Below, in pieces: positions 1-9,451 of a DNA stretch of 38,403 nucleotides. The notes below the pieces were generated by a model. The model had not been told where the DNA came from. It saw nothing but the letters and a program-made list of their open reading frames with translations, and searched no databases. Source of the stretch: Candidatus Oleimmundimicrobium americanum (GTDB lineage: Bacteria > Actinomycetota > Aquicultoria > UBA3085 > Oleimmundimicrobiaceae). The stretch lies in contig DFBH01000056.1 of the NCBI GenBank assembly GCA_002366545.1, forward strand, positions 622 through 39,024, in the 5' to 3' direction. The number at the start of each line of letters is the position of its first letter. Within the stretch, counting starts at the first letter, position 1. The translations under genes were made by a program, and so were the position numbers.

Positions 1-49
<49 letters not shown>

Positions 50-160
50 ATCAATTATTATTTTTCCAGCAGGAAGTATGTTAACACATTTAATAAGCCT
101 TTGCAAAACCATTATATTCATAAGAAATATCTAAATTACGTGGTATTTTTAGAAAATTAT

Positions 161-196
161 GAGATTGCCGCAGTCGTTTCATTCCCTCGCAATGAC
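161..196. repeat. Dispersed imperfect palindrome with ATTGC/GCAAT ends
   Basis: A 36-bp element starts GAGATTGCCGC and ends CCTCGCAATGAC. ATTGC at 164-168 pairs with GCAAT at 189-193. It closely resembles a short intergenic palindrome I recall from many unrelated bacterial genomes (CATTGCGAGN... followed by ...GCAATC on the other strand). A degraded relative with CCCTCGCATAAGTCGC lies at about 1382-1400. The rest of the 283-bp spacer (50-332) shows no gene. Confidence 0.55.
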
Positions 197-332
197 TTGC
201 AGGGGTAGGCAATAGCATTCTCCCCAAATGTTCGCATATTCGCTTAATTCATTTGAGCTAACTGACCTTAGGTTAAACATTTTATTTAAACATGTCGATA
301 AAATAAGTTAGAATACCTTATAGGTGTAAAAC

Positions 333-1379
333 ATGAACCGAAAAACACGCCTTCTGCTGACAATTTTCCTCGTGATAAGTCTATTGGCAGGGACAGTTTC
401 TGTTGCCCTGGCAAAACCGTCGTATGTCGAACAAATCAATGAAAAACAAGCTGAGATGAAAAAAATCCAGGAAGAACTGGAAACTCTCGACAAAGAACTT
501 GAAATAATAGTCGAGGAATATAACCTGGCAAGAGTAGAGCTTCAAGAGACTCAGCAGAAGCTAAGAGATACCCGCATCCGCCTATCACACGCAGTAAATA
601 AGCTCGAGGGACAGAAAAAAACTTTAAATCGGAGAGCTTCCAATATCTATAAAAACGGCGAGGTTGCCTTTTTTGAGGTCCTGCTGAATACAAGAAACTT
701 TAACGACTTGCTCGTAAGGATAGACTTTTTAAGAAGGGTTGGAGAACAAGACGCAGACCTCGTTTATAAATTTCACCGCAATAAAGAAAATATCGAGACC
801 ATTGAAGCGGAACTTGAAAAGCTCCATAGCGAACAAGTTAGAAATAAAGAAAAAACCGAGGCAAAAAAGAAAGATATCGAAAGACTGATAAGGACAAGAA
901 ACAACCGTCTCGAAAATTTAGGTGAAGATATTAAAGAACTGCTACAAAAAGAGAAAGATAGAAAGGTCCGCGAACAGGCAAGGTTAATTGAACAAATAAA
1001 GAGCGGCCTCGGAAACGTAAACGTCAACGTGAAGACCGGCTCAATTTCAGCTACAGCGCTTCTTTATTTGGGAGTTCCCTACGTCTGGGGAGGAGAAACC
1101 CCCAACGGTTTCGATTGCTCCGGACTCGTCAAATACGTGTTTGCCCAACACGGGGTTCAACTCCCTCATTACAGCGGATACCAATTCAATATTGGGTCCT
1201 CCGTCTCGGTCGAAAACTTAAAAGCCGGAGATATTGTCTTTTTCGGAAGCCCCATACACCACGTAGGAATCTATATCGGAAATGGCTACTTTGTTCACGC
1301 TCCTAAAACCGGAGACGTTGTAAGGATTACTCCCCTTAGCGATAGAAAAGATTATGCCGGAGCACGACGCTACATTTAA
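333..1379 (+). CDS. Secreted coiled-coil NlpC/P60 peptidoglycan endopeptidase
   Basis: The product is a probable D,L-endopeptidase that cuts peptidoglycan stem peptides outside the cell. Residues 1-27 form a signal peptide (NRK, hydrophobic core, cleavage after VALA). Residues about 30-225 are a long charged coiled coil, as in PcsB/CwlO-type hydrolases, where this part holds the enzyme inactive until a partner such as FtsEX engages it. Residues about 235-348 are the NlpC/P60 domain, with catalytic Cys262 in DCSGL, His310 in HHVGIYIG and a third polar residue near His322. The length of 348 aa is normal for the group. ATG at 333 follows AGGTG at 322-326. No FtsEX gene is visible in the window. 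The domain calls are firm; the activation mechanism is inferred from the family. Confidence 0.93.
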   Translation: MNRKTRLLLTIFLVISLLAGTVSVALAKPSYVEQINEKQAEMKKIQEELETLDKELEIIVEEYNLARVELQETQQKLRDTRIRLSHAVNKLEGQKKTLNRRASNIYKNGEVAFFEVLLNTRNFNDLLVRIDFLRRVGEQDADLVYKFHRNKENIETIEAELEKLHSEQVRNKEKTEAKKKDIERLIRTRNNRLENLGEDIKELLQKEKDRKVREQARLIEQIKSGLGNVNVNVKTGSISATALLYLGVPYVWGGETPNGFDCSGLVKYVFAQHGVQLPHYSGYQFNIGSSVSVENLKAGDIVFFGSPIHHVGIYIGNGYFVHAPKTGDVVRITPLSDRKDYAGARRYI

Positions 1380-1527
1380 TTCCCTCGCATAAGTCGCTAC
1401 GCTCCATTGGAAAGTGAAAGAGTGAAATATGGCACCAAACATGCCCCCGTATGACTTCAAAAATAACTTTGCAATATCCCCTCAACTTTAGTAAGGTTTT
1501 TATATATCTTTTCTAAACGGAGATGAA

Positions 1528-2970
1528 ATGGAAGATCTTATAAATTTAAGTTTCAATACTGCAAAAACTCATGGTGCCACTTATACGGATGTAAGAATAG
1601 CAAAATTCAAAACCCAATCAATCGCAATTAAAAACGGGAAGGTAGAAGAAATATTGGATTCGGAAAGCTACGGCTTTGGAATCCGCACCATCGTCAATGG
1701 GGCCTGGGGGTTTGCCAGCAGTTTTAACGTCAACAAAAGAGAGGTTCAAAAAATAGCCGCTCTTTCCTGTAATATCGCCAAAGCAAGCGCCTCTCTTAAA
1801 AATAAAAGCGTAATCCTATCCCCCGTTAAACCATTAAAGGGAAACTACGAAACGCCCATGACAATCGACCCTTTTACCGTCCCTTTGGAAGACAAGCTTT
1901 CCATTCTCTCGGAAACTGAAGAGATAATGCGCAAAAAAAATGGGGTAAAAATATCGGAAGCTTCCATGAACTTCGTGCTCAAAGACCAAATATTTGCCAA
2001 CACCGAGGGAGCTTGGATAAAACAGAAAATAATGATGAGCGGAGCCGGAATTGAAGCCACGGCAATTGGTGAAGGAGATATGCAGGTAAGATCCTATCCA
2101 AATTCTCACGGAGGCCAGTTTATCACCGGAGGATATGAGTTTATAAATACGCTCCGATTAAAAGACAATGCAGAAAAAGTAGCGGACGAAGCGGTGGCCT
2201 TGATCACAGCAAAGGAGTGTCCTTCGAAAAAAACAACCATAATCTTAGACGGCTCTCAACTTGGTTTGCAAGTTCACGAATCGATAGGCCATCCGGTCGA
2301 GCTCGACAGGGTTTTGGGAACAGAAGCAAGTTTCGCGGGCACAAGCTTTCTTACCCCGGACAAACTTGGACACTTAAAAATCGGCTCGGACATAGTTAAC
2401 ATCACCGCTGATGCCACAATTCCCACAGGACTGGGTACTTTCGGCTACGATGACGAAGGAGTACCGGCTCAGAGAACCGACATCGTAAAAAACGGACTTT
2501 TTGTCGGTTACTTAAACTCGAGAGAAACAGCGGCGGAAACGGGACAGCTTCCCAATGGAGCCATGAGAGCCGACGGTTGGAACAGAACTCCGCTCATTCG
2601 CATGACAAACGTAAATCTGCTTCCCGGCAAACCGTCTTTTGAAGAACTGATTTCGGACACCAAAGACGGAGTATATCTTGAAACCAATAAAAGCTGGAGC
2701 ATCGATGACAAAAGACTGAATTTCCAATTTGGAACGGAAGCAGGCTGGGAAATAAAGAACGGGAAAATAAAGAGGATGCTAAAAAACCCCAACTACACGG
2801 GAATCACCCCCAAGTTCTGGAATTCCTGCGACGCCATCGCAAACGAGGATTCCTGGATAGTATGGGGCACCCCAAACTGCGGTAAAGGCGAGCCTATGCA
2901 AGTTATACAAACAGGACACGGCACATCCCCCGCAAGATTTAGAAACATTCAAATCGGGGTGGGAAAATGA
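1528..2970 (+). CDS. tldD: TldD metalloprotease subunit
   Basis: This is the catalytic subunit of the TldD/TldE (PmbA) heterodimeric zinc protease, which degrades unfolded peptides through a narrow pore and matures microcin B17 in E. coli. The zinc site is visible: HESIGH (His250, Glu251, His255) matches the family HExxxH, and Cys451 in NCGKG matches the third ligand near the C terminus. The length of 480 aa is typical. ATG follows CGGAG a few bases upstream. The last four bases overlap the start of the partner gene (ATGA), so the two are translationally coupled. The role in this organism is unknown, since no peptide precursor gene is seen nearby. Confidence 0.95.
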   Translation: MEDLINLSFNTAKTHGATYTDVRIAKFKTQSIAIKNGKVEEILDSESYGFGIRTIVNGAWGFASSFNVNKREVQKIAALSCNIAKASASLKNKSVILSPVKPLKGNYETPMTIDPFTVPLEDKLSILSETEEIMRKKNGVKISEASMNFVLKDQIFANTEGAWIKQKIMMSGAGIEATAIGEGDMQVRSYPNSHGGQFITGGYEFINTLRLKDNAEKVADEAVALITAKECPSKKTTIILDGSQLGLQVHESIGHPVELDRVLGTEASFAGTSFLTPDKLGHLKIGSDIVNITADATIPTGLGTFGYDDEGVPAQRTDIVKNGLFVGYLNSRETAAETGQLPNGAMRADGWNRTPLIRMTNVNLLPGKPSFEELISDTKDGVYLETNKSWSIDDKRLNFQFGTEAGWEIKNGKIKRMLKNPNYTGITPKFWNSCDAIANEDSWIVWGTPNCGKGEPMQVIQTGHGTSPARFRNIQIGVGK

Positions 2971-4304
2971 TAAGCAAAACCAAAATGGAAAAAATCCTCA
3001 AAGAAATCTTGGAGATGTCACCCGCCGACCAGACCGAAGTGCTTTTAATTTCACAAAATTCGGCGCTGACCAGGTTCGCAAACAATCAAATACACCAAAA
3101 CGTGGCCGAAAAAAACGCAAAACTTTCCATAAGAGTCATAAAAAATAAGAGAACCGGCACCGCTTCAACCAATATCTTAAACAAAAGCTCAATAAAAGGA
3201 GTGCTTGAGAAAGCTCTCAAAATAGCCGACAATGCTTCACCGGACCCGGATTTTAAATCCCTTCCCAAGAAGAAAAAATGCACAAAAATGGAGCTTTTCT
3301 CCAAAAATACAGCTGAATATCAGCCGATAGATAGAGTTAAAGATGTTTCTGTTTTAATCTCCAAGGCAAATCAAAAAGAACTGAACGCGGCAGGCGCATT
3401 AAGCACGGGCGAGATTACCATCGGAATAGCCAACTCATTGGGAGTATTCGAAATAACCTCTCTTACCGAAGCAGATATAAACACCGTATTTATGTCCTCT
3501 AACAGCTCAGGTTACGCTGATTCTTATGCAAAAGAAGTAAGAAAAATCGATTTTCACAAACTGGCAGACACGGCTTCAGAAAAAGCTCTAAAGAGCATAG
3601 ACCCCATTGCAATAGATCCCGGTTCCTACACGGTAATCTTGGAACCAGCCGCCGTCGCCGATATGCTCACATATTTGGCCTTCTGCGGTCTCGGAGCGCT
3701 CGCTTATCAAGAGGGACGCAGTTTCTTAAGTGGAAAGCTCGGGGAAAAAATTACCGGAGGAAACATAACCATCTGGGATGATGGAACAAGCCCAGATACC
3801 CTGGGAATGCCCTTTGATTTCGAGGGAACACCAAAACAAAAGGTAATGTTAATTGAAAACGGCGTGGCAAAAAACGTTGTTTACGATTCCTACACCGCCC
3901 ATAAGGATGGCAGAGAATCAACCGGGCATGCACTGCCGGCTCCGAACATTTACGGCCCCCAACCTTCCAACCTTTTCCTTAAGAATGGAGATTACTCCGT
4001 AGATGAGATGATTGCCTCCACCAAAAAAGGCATACTTGTAACACGGTTTCACTACACAAACATGGAAGACCCACTTAAAACGATGCTTACGGGAATGACC
4101 AGAGATGGAACCTTCTTAATAGAAGACGGGGAGATATCCTGCGGAATAAAGAATTTACGGTTTACCCAAAACATACTCAAGGCCTTGTCAAACGTGGAGA
4201 TGATTTCGGAGGAAACGAAACTAAAACAAGCCTCCTTTGGTTTTTGCTTAGCCCCCGCCCTTAAAGTAAAAGATTTTAACTTCACCGGAGTAACCGAGTT
4301 TTAA
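2967..4304 (+). CDS. pmbA: TldE/PmbA, non-catalytic partner of TldD
   Basis: This is the second subunit of the TldD/E protease. It has the same fold as TldD but, as expected, no HExxxH zinc motif. Recognisable stretches include the N-terminal LISQNSALTRFANN region, EGRSF in the middle and a C-terminal domain beginning about residue 220 (PGSYTVILEPAAVADML). The length of 445 aa fits PmbA. It overlaps tldD by 4 bp and ends 7 bp before the convergent stop of the next gene. No terminator hairpin is visible between the convergent genes. Confidence 0.93.
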   Translation: MISKTKMEKILKEILEMSPADQTEVLLISQNSALTRFANNQIHQNVAEKNAKLSIRVIKNKRTGTASTNILNKSSIKGVLEKALKIADNASPDPDFKSLPKKKKCTKMELFSKNTAEYQPIDRVKDVSVLISKANQKELNAAGALSTGEITIGIANSLGVFEITSLTEADINTVFMSSNSSGYADSYAKEVRKIDFHKLADTASEKALKSIDPIAIDPGSYTVILEPAAVADMLTYLAFCGLGALAYQEGRSFLSGKLGEKITGGNITIWDDGTSPDTLGMPFDFEGTPKQKVMLIENGVAKNVVYDSYTAHKDGRESTGHALPAPNIYGPQPSNLFLKNGDYSVDEMIASTKKGILVTRFHYTNMEDPLKTMLTGMTRDGTFLIEDGEISCGIKNLRFTQNILKALSNVEMISEETKLKQASFGFCLAPALKVKDFNFTGVTEF

Positions 4305-4311
4305 AAGACGA

Positions 4312-4989
4312 TTATTCAATGTCGAAAAAAGCTGCCGTCCTTTTCGGCAAATATCGCTCCTTGGCAAGAACCAGACACCTCAAATGAGCTTCTAAAAAAT
4401 TCAGTTGTTCGGGAGTATCCACATCGTACCAAACGGGCAAGAAATTGGATCTTAAACCAAGTTTTGATATCGCTGTCACGGTCTGGCCCAAAACCCTGCT
4501 CGTACTCCAATCTATATCTTCGAAAAGTTCCGGAAACATCTTGGTCAGGCCAATTAAATAATAACCGCCGTCAGTCGCCGGACCGATGATCACATCGTTA
4601 TCACACAACCCCTGAAAAGCATCCTTTATAAAGCCGAGCGGAAGAGTAGGACTATCACTACCAATCAGGACAACCTGGTTGTAATTTAAGGCAAAGATAT
4701 CTCGAAACACATTCTTCAGTCTTTCTCCAAAACTTAAACCTCTTTGAGAAATTAACAAAATATTCTCTCCGGCCATCTTTCGAAACATCTTTTCAGCTCT
4801 TGTTGGGGTATAGGCTATAAATAAATTGCTCGAGTTTCTCTTTGCCAGCAAAATTGCTTCTTCCACCGTGTCTTTCAGAAAACAGCGGTAAAGTTCCACT
4901 CTTTCTTTTGGAGCAAGACAAATTTCCAACCTGGTTTTCACTTTTTCTTCCCCCGGTTCTTTTGCCATTATGACAAGCGCTCTTTTCAA
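4312..4989 (-). CDS. TIGR04282-type nucleotidyl/glycosyl transferase (DUF2064)
   Basis: The fold resembles that of sugar nucleotidyltransferases and family 2 transferases. Visible motifs are an N-terminal MAKEP followed by KTRL (18-21), GSDSPTLP (110-117) and GPATDGGYYLIGL (136-148), which together mark the group called 'rSAM/selenodomain-associated transferase 1'. It usually sits beside a TIGR04283 transferase, and that partner is the next gene upstream here. The length of 225 aa is typical. The start is TTG (4987-4989) behind GGGAGT. No radical SAM or selenodomain gene is present in the window, so the arsenosugar or thiol chemistry linked to the group elsewhere cannot be claimed. The substrate is unknown. 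Confidence 0.8.
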   Translation of the reverse strand: MKRALVIMAKEPGEEKVKTRLEICLAPKERVELYRCFLKDTVEEAILLAKRNSSNLFIAYTPTRAEKMFRKMAGENILLISQRGLSFGERLKNVFRDIFALNYNQVVLIGSDSPTLPLGFIKDAFQGLCDNDVIIGPATDGGYYLIGLTKMFPELFEDIDWSTSRVLGQTVTAISKLGLRSNFLPVWYDVDTPEQLNFLEAHLRCLVLAKERYLPKRTAAFFDIE

Positions 4990-5022
4990 ATTGACTCCCA
5001 GATACCCTTAAAGTTTTAAAAA

Positions 5023-5697
5023 TTACCTTTTTATGTTGTAAAGCTTGACCAATTTTTCGGAAGAGACCCCTAATTTATATAGATACCTGCAGGCAATTAT
5101 CTTAAAACCTGTCTTTAATAAACTCTGTTCCTCGTATTTTCTCGGAGAAGTGAGGGCAATTCCCTGAAGCACAACAACTTTACCACACCTCTTTAACCGA
5201 TGAACAAAATCGATGTCATCCATCAGAGAGATCTCCTTAAATCCACCCAATTTCTCAAATAATTCCCTCCTAACAAAAGTACCGTGATCTCCCCCCCAAG
5301 CCTGCGTTATGTGCCCTCTATGGTTTATGAAAACCTCGGCAAGCCTGTATTTAAATGCGGGGTTATTAAATCCAAGGTCAAATCTTCCGCCGACAACATG
5401 CGGATCTTTCAATGCTTCCTCTATCAACCGGACGGCAGTTTTAGGAACTACCGTATCCGCGTAAAGAAACAAAAATGCGTCGCCTTTCGCTTCTGAAGCA
5501 CCGGTATTCATCTGAACTCCCCTTCCGGGAGACGATTTGACCACCCGGGCAAATTTTTTTGCTATCGAGACCGTTCCATCCTTGCTTCCGCCGTCAACGA
5601 CTATTACCTCTTTTTCACCTTCAGTCTCAGAAACAGCTTTCAATGTATTCCCTATCAAATCCGCCTCGTTAAGGGCGGGTATAATTATCGATACCAC
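5023..5697 (-). CDS. TIGR04283-type family 2 glycosyltransferase
   Basis: This is a GT-A fold family 2 glycosyltransferase. Motifs are PALNEA (7-12), VDGGSKDGT (34-42), ADT at 80-82 in the place of DXD, and GGDHGTFVRRELF in the acceptor region. It matches the 'rSAM/selenodomain-associated transferase 2' group and pairs with the next gene downstream, a TIGR04282-type protein. There is no transmembrane anchor, so it is probably cytosolic. The start is GTG (5695-5697) with GGGAG upstream. It begins 3 bp after the wecB stop, so the three genes are probably one transcript. The partner relation is established for the families; the product made here is not known. Confidence 0.82.
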   Translation of the reverse strand: MVSIIIPALNEADLIGNTLKAVSETEGEKEVIVVDGGSKDGTVSIAKKFARVVKSSPGRGVQMNTGASEAKGDAFLFLYADTVVPKTAVRLIEEALKDPHVVGGRFDLGFNNPAFKYRLAEVFINHRGHITQAWGGDHGTFVRRELFEKLGGFKEISLMDDIDFVHRLKRCGKVVVLQGIALTSPRKYEEQSLLKTGFKIIACRYLYKLGVSSEKLVKLYNIKR

Positions 5698-5700
5698 AAA

Positions 5701-6846
5701 TTATTCTCCCGTCTGCCCATTAAATTTTCTTAAAATGACCTCGACAATTCTTTTTGACGCCATCCCGTCTCCAAAGGGATTCTCTATTCTCGCCATACTC
5801 TCGTATCCAGAAGCATCTTCTAACAATCTAAGAGCCTCTCGAATAATTGCTTCCCTTTGGGTACCAACCAATTTTGCTGCCCCTGCATCAACGGCCTCGG
5901 GACGCTCAGTTTTATCCCTCATAACCAAAATCGGCTTATCAAGAGAAGGAGCTTCTTCCTGAATCCCCCCGGAATCAGTAAGGATAAAATAACACCTCTT
6001 CATCAAATTAACGAAAGTTATATAATCAAGTGGCTTAATAAGATGAAGATTATCTAAACCAAACAACTCCTCCTTTGCAATATTTTGGACATGCGGATTT
6101 AGATGAACAGGAAAGATTATTTCCAAATCTCTCCTTCGTTCGGCAAGTTCCCTTAACGCACGACAAATATCCCTCAAGGACTCTCCAAAACTCTCCCGCC
6201 TGTGCGCGGTCACCAAAATCACCTTTTTGCTTTCAAAATCAATCTTTGACAAGACGGGGTGTTCAAATTCAAAATCGCGCTCGGCCACTTTAAGCAGAGC
6301 ATCAATCACAGTATTTCCTGTAACGTAGATATTTTCCCCGTCAACCCCCTCCTTGATTAAATTATTTCTCGACCTCTCGGTGGGAGCAAAATAAAAATCG
6401 GTTAAAACGTCGGCAAGCCTCCTGTTAATCTCCTCGGGAAACGGCTGATATTTGTCACCACTGCGGAGCCCCGCTTCAATGTGCCCCACCTTAACCTTCT
6501 TGTAGTAAGCAGCCAGACTGGCCGCAAAAACGGTAGTGGTATCTCCCTGAATAAGTAATAAATCGGGGGAAACTTCCCCGATTATTTCCTCAAGCTTCAC
6601 CAGTGACCGCATTACCACCTGAGACAATTTTTGATTCGGAGCCATTATTTTGAGATCGAAATCCGGCTCAATTTCAAAGAAATCCAATACTTGGTCAAGC
6701 ATTTGACGGTGCTGACCGGTAGATACGGTTAACGAACAAATTCTATTGGGGTAATTACCCATCTCTTTTATAACAGGAGCCAACTTAATGGCCTCCGGCC
6801 TTGTCCCGAAAACCGTTAACACCTTAATAGGTATCAATCTGCTCAA
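5701..6846 (-). CDS. wecB: UDP-N-acetylglucosamine 2-epimerase (non-hydrolysing)
   Basis: The enzyme interconverts UDP-GlcNAc and UDP-ManNAc in the cytosol, supplying ManNAc for envelope polysaccharides or teichoic acid linkage units. Signature stretches are GTRPEA (14-19), QGDTT (100-104), GHIEAGLR (121-128) and a C-terminal TDSGGIQEEAP followed by RDKTERPEA. The length of 381 aa is typical. The start is TTG at 6844-6846, preceded by GGAGG at 6856-6860. The first 23 bp overlap the end of the upstream membrane protein gene, so translation is coupled. Its place between a membrane polysaccharide gene and two glycosyltransferases suggests it feeds that pathway (inference). Confidence 0.95.
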   Translation of the reverse strand: MSRLIPIKVLTVFGTRPEAIKLAPVIKEMGNYPNRICSLTVSTGQHRQMLDQVLDFFEIEPDFDLKIMAPNQKLSQVVMRSLVKLEEIIGEVSPDLLLIQGDTTTVFAASLAAYYKKVKVGHIEAGLRSGDKYQPFPEEINRRLADVLTDFYFAPTERSRNNLIKEGVDGENIYVTGNTVIDALLKVAERDFEFEHPVLSKIDFESKKVILVTAHRRESFGESLRDICRALRELAERRRDLEIIFPVHLNPHVQNIAKEELFGLDNLHLIKPLDYITFVNLMKRCYFILTDSGGIQEEAPSLDKPILVMRDKTERPEAVDAGAAKLVGTQREAIIREALRLLEDASGYESMARIENPFGDGMASKRIVEVILRKFNGQTGE

Positions 6847-9421
6847 TATTTATAACCTCCTCTGCAATCTTTCTCTTCTTCCTTGCCCTGCACATAAAGA
6901 TACCAGCCAGAGCAAGAGAAAACAACGAGATGCCGGCCGCCAAGTAGTGAATTTTTGTGGTCATGTACCTGAATTTCAACTTATGAATCCCCTTTGGCAG
7001 TTTCAAAGAAATTAAATTTTCACAAGGATAAATCCTTTGCTCCTTACCGTCAACAAACGCGTGCCAATAAGGACTCTCGGACATTGAAACCAGCACCCAA
7101 GTCGGCTCCGAGACGTCGACCTCAATCTTTTTTTCACCCGGCTTTACCGAAACAACCTCGTAAGATAAATTGCCCCCACCACCGTCTAACAATGGACGGA
7201 TTAATTCCCTTAAATAAATCTTTTCTCCCGGGTTATCGTGATAAGCGGCGTGAAAAAACAGGTTAAATCCCAAAAACACCGCCTTCCCTTCCCCAATCCT
7301 TTTAACACCTGCAACCGGGTATTTACCATCAATTGTCAACCAATCCTCATCCAAGCCATCGTAACAAACGCCTCTCCAGCTTCCCCCTTCGTAGGTGGCG
7401 GGCGAAAAGGTAAAGTTGAGCTCCCCTTCAAAACTTTCCGCTTCCACGGGCCCGGAAAAATCCCTCTCTACGGACTTAACGGACAAGATACCGCCGTTTT
7501 TAAAACCGGTGCCGTCGGTGTCGATAACCAACGTGCCGCCGCCTTCAACATAACCTTTAAGAACCTCCTCGATGACAGGAAGGTTTAAAACTTTAAAGTC
7601 GTAGAGGATTACGCTGTTGAAACTCCTTAAATCTTCAAGTGAGTAGTCATCTAATTTTTCTCTTCCTTCGATAAATCTCACATCGTTCTTTACGTTTAAG
7701 ATAGCAATTGGATAATCTGGTTTTTCACCGATAATTAAAGTTGGAGAAATAAGCGGCTGAACAAACCCTTTCTTTTCCAAATATTTTAAGATTAAATATC
7801 GGTCGTTTTCATAAACCTTTTCAAACTTTTCCGTGGCAAGTAGATTCCTTAGTTCTAATTTTTTTATCTTGTCGACCACCAAGTAACTTACGTTAAAAAT
7901 GTCGTATTTTCTCAAGAAAAAAGAGCTTTCGTTTTTTCCAACCGCATGGGAGGTCACCATATAGGCAAACCAAGAGTTCTTTGATGATTCTATGAAATAG
8001 CCATCCACATCATTGAAACCGGTCATAAAGGGTACTGAGGAAAAAGCGGTACCCCGGTTGGCAACCATAGCCACCCTGTCTCCGTACTCCTTTGGTTGCT
8101 CACTTAGATATTTACAAAAGGCTTTGTGTTCCTCCGGAATAACAAAGACTGAGATCCGGGTAAAAGCATAGGAAAAATCCCAGATTATTAAGGATATCAA
8201 GACCACTCCCAATATGGGTGCAACAAATCTTAAAATACCTTTACAAGCACCTGTCTTTGAAAGTCCGTTCATCATCTCAAAGATGGAGATTCCCACCAGA
8301 CAGGCCAACGATAATACAAACAAAACCATGCCCCTCTCTGGCCAGATCATATTGATTATTGGAAGGTGAGGATAGATAGGGGTATTAAATCCCAGACAAA
8401 TTACCAGCCCTAGGAGAAATATCCCCCAGAAACCTACTACCTCGGCCCTGTATTTGCGAAAAAAAAGTGATGATACCGACAAAAAAAAGACAAAAAACCC
8501 TACATAAACGACACCAACGTCATTTATTACCCCTCGCCTAAAAAAATAACTGAGGGGAAGTGAGATTGTGGGAAGCGAAGGGTCGATTATAACGCCCCTT
8601 CCAATCTTTTGAACTTGGGCAAAATATGGAATCCACCAGACAGCCGTAAGACCAACGAATAAAAGAAGGCTCAAGACAAGGAGGAAAATCCCCCTCGGGA
8701 CCGAACCGAGTGGACTTTGCGGTTTCGTTCTTTTTACAAACATCAAATAGATCAAGACAAACAGAAAACTTCCAAATCCAACCATCGTGGCGATGTGGCC
8801 GTGGAGAAAGAAGACCAAACTAAGAACAAAAACATAAACTACAAGCAGTGAGTTTTTACCCGTTCTTAGCCACTTGATGAGTGGTATAAAACAAAGTGGT
8901 ACAAATGCCATAGCGTAAAAATCGGAAAAAGCACCCCACTCGGCATAAAGATGAATAAGAATCGGGCTAGACGCATAAGCAACCGCACCCCCCATGGCGG
9001 CGATCATCCGAAAAAGCCCGCTCTTTTTCTCTTCGAGCAGGACAAAAACCAAAAGATACATGTTTATAGCGGCAAGAAACACTCCAAGAGAAACCGAGAT
9101 TTTGCCGACTATGGCGGGATCTTTTAAAAATATCTGCAAAATCACAGGAAATAAGTAAGATATCGGTGGGTAAAAAAGTAAGAGATGATGTCCGCAGTAC
9201 CAGGGGTCCCACCAATCCACAAACCTGCCATATTTTACGAGCATATCCGCAATGTATTTAATCTTATAAAAATGGCCAATCGTATCAGAACCGGAAGGAA
9301 AGCCCACCTGTAAAAAGGGCTTAAAAAGGTACGCGGTAAAGCCAAGTAGAAAAAGGAGCGCTGTGAGATGAAACAATATTTGACTTATTTTCCTGCCCTT
9401 TTTTATCGATTTTTCTTCCAT
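6824..9421 (-). CDS. Large polytopic membrane protein, PTPS-related (XrtG cassette)
   Basis: An 865-aa protein with a short cytosolic N terminus, about ten or more hydrophobic segments between residues 18 and 430, a long soluble mostly extracytoplasmic region (about 440-830) and a final membrane segment near 835-855 followed by a basic tail. The multi-spanning part resembles PF10131/TIGR03112 ('6-pyruvoyl-tetrahydropterin synthase-related domain'), a misnomer for a membrane family that looks like GT-C type transferases or flippases. Proteins of this type are the third member of the Gram-positive XrtG cassette, and the other two lie just upstream. ATG has GGAG 5 bp away. The biochemical activity is unknown; the family call rests on pattern and context. 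Confidence 0.75.
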   Translation of the reverse strand: MEEKSIKKGRKISQILFHLTALLFLLGFTAYLFKPFLQVGFPSGSDTIGHFYKIKYIADMLVKYGRFVDWWDPWYCGHHLLLFYPPISYLFPVILQIFLKDPAIVGKISVSLGVFLAAINMYLLVFVLLEEKKSGLFRMIAAMGGAVAYASSPILIHLYAEWGAFSDFYAMAFVPLCFIPLIKWLRTGKNSLLVVYVFVLSLVFFLHGHIATMVGFGSFLFVLIYLMFVKRTKPQSPLGSVPRGIFLLVLSLLLFVGLTAVWWIPYFAQVQKIGRGVIIDPSLPTISLPLSYFFRRGVINDVGVVYVGFFVFFLSVSSLFFRKYRAEVVGFWGIFLLGLVICLGFNTPIYPHLPIINMIWPERGMVLFVLSLACLVGISIFEMMNGLSKTGACKGILRFVAPILGVVLISLIIWDFSYAFTRISVFVIPEEHKAFCKYLSEQPKEYGDRVAMVANRGTAFSSVPFMTGFNDVDGYFIESSKNSWFAYMVTSHAVGKNESSFFLRKYDIFNVSYLVVDKIKKLELRNLLATEKFEKVYENDRYLILKYLEKKGFVQPLISPTLIIGEKPDYPIAILNVKNDVRFIEGREKLDDYSLEDLRSFNSVILYDFKVLNLPVIEEVLKGYVEGGGTLVIDTDGTGFKNGGILSVKSVERDFSGPVEAESFEGELNFTFSPATYEGGSWRGVCYDGLDEDWLTIDGKYPVAGVKRIGEGKAVFLGFNLFFHAAYHDNPGEKIYLRELIRPLLDGGGGNLSYEVVSVKPGEKKIEVDVSEPTWVLVSMSESPYWHAFVDGKEQRIYPCENLISLKLPKGIHKLKFRYMTTKIHYLAAGISLFSLALAGIFMCRARKKRKIAEEVINIEQIDTY

Positions 9422-9451
9422 TTAATCTCCATTTAGTTTTTTGCCCAAACG

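Noticed and set aside
5537..5962. Plus-strand open frame of 141 codons
   Set aside because: It is antisense to wecB and the TIGR04283-type gene; its composition is that of a reverse-strand shadow.
6824..9421. True 6-pyruvoyl-tetrahydropterin synthase
   Set aside because: The protein is a large polytopic membrane protein; the pterin name in the family title is historical and no pterin-enzyme active site is visible.
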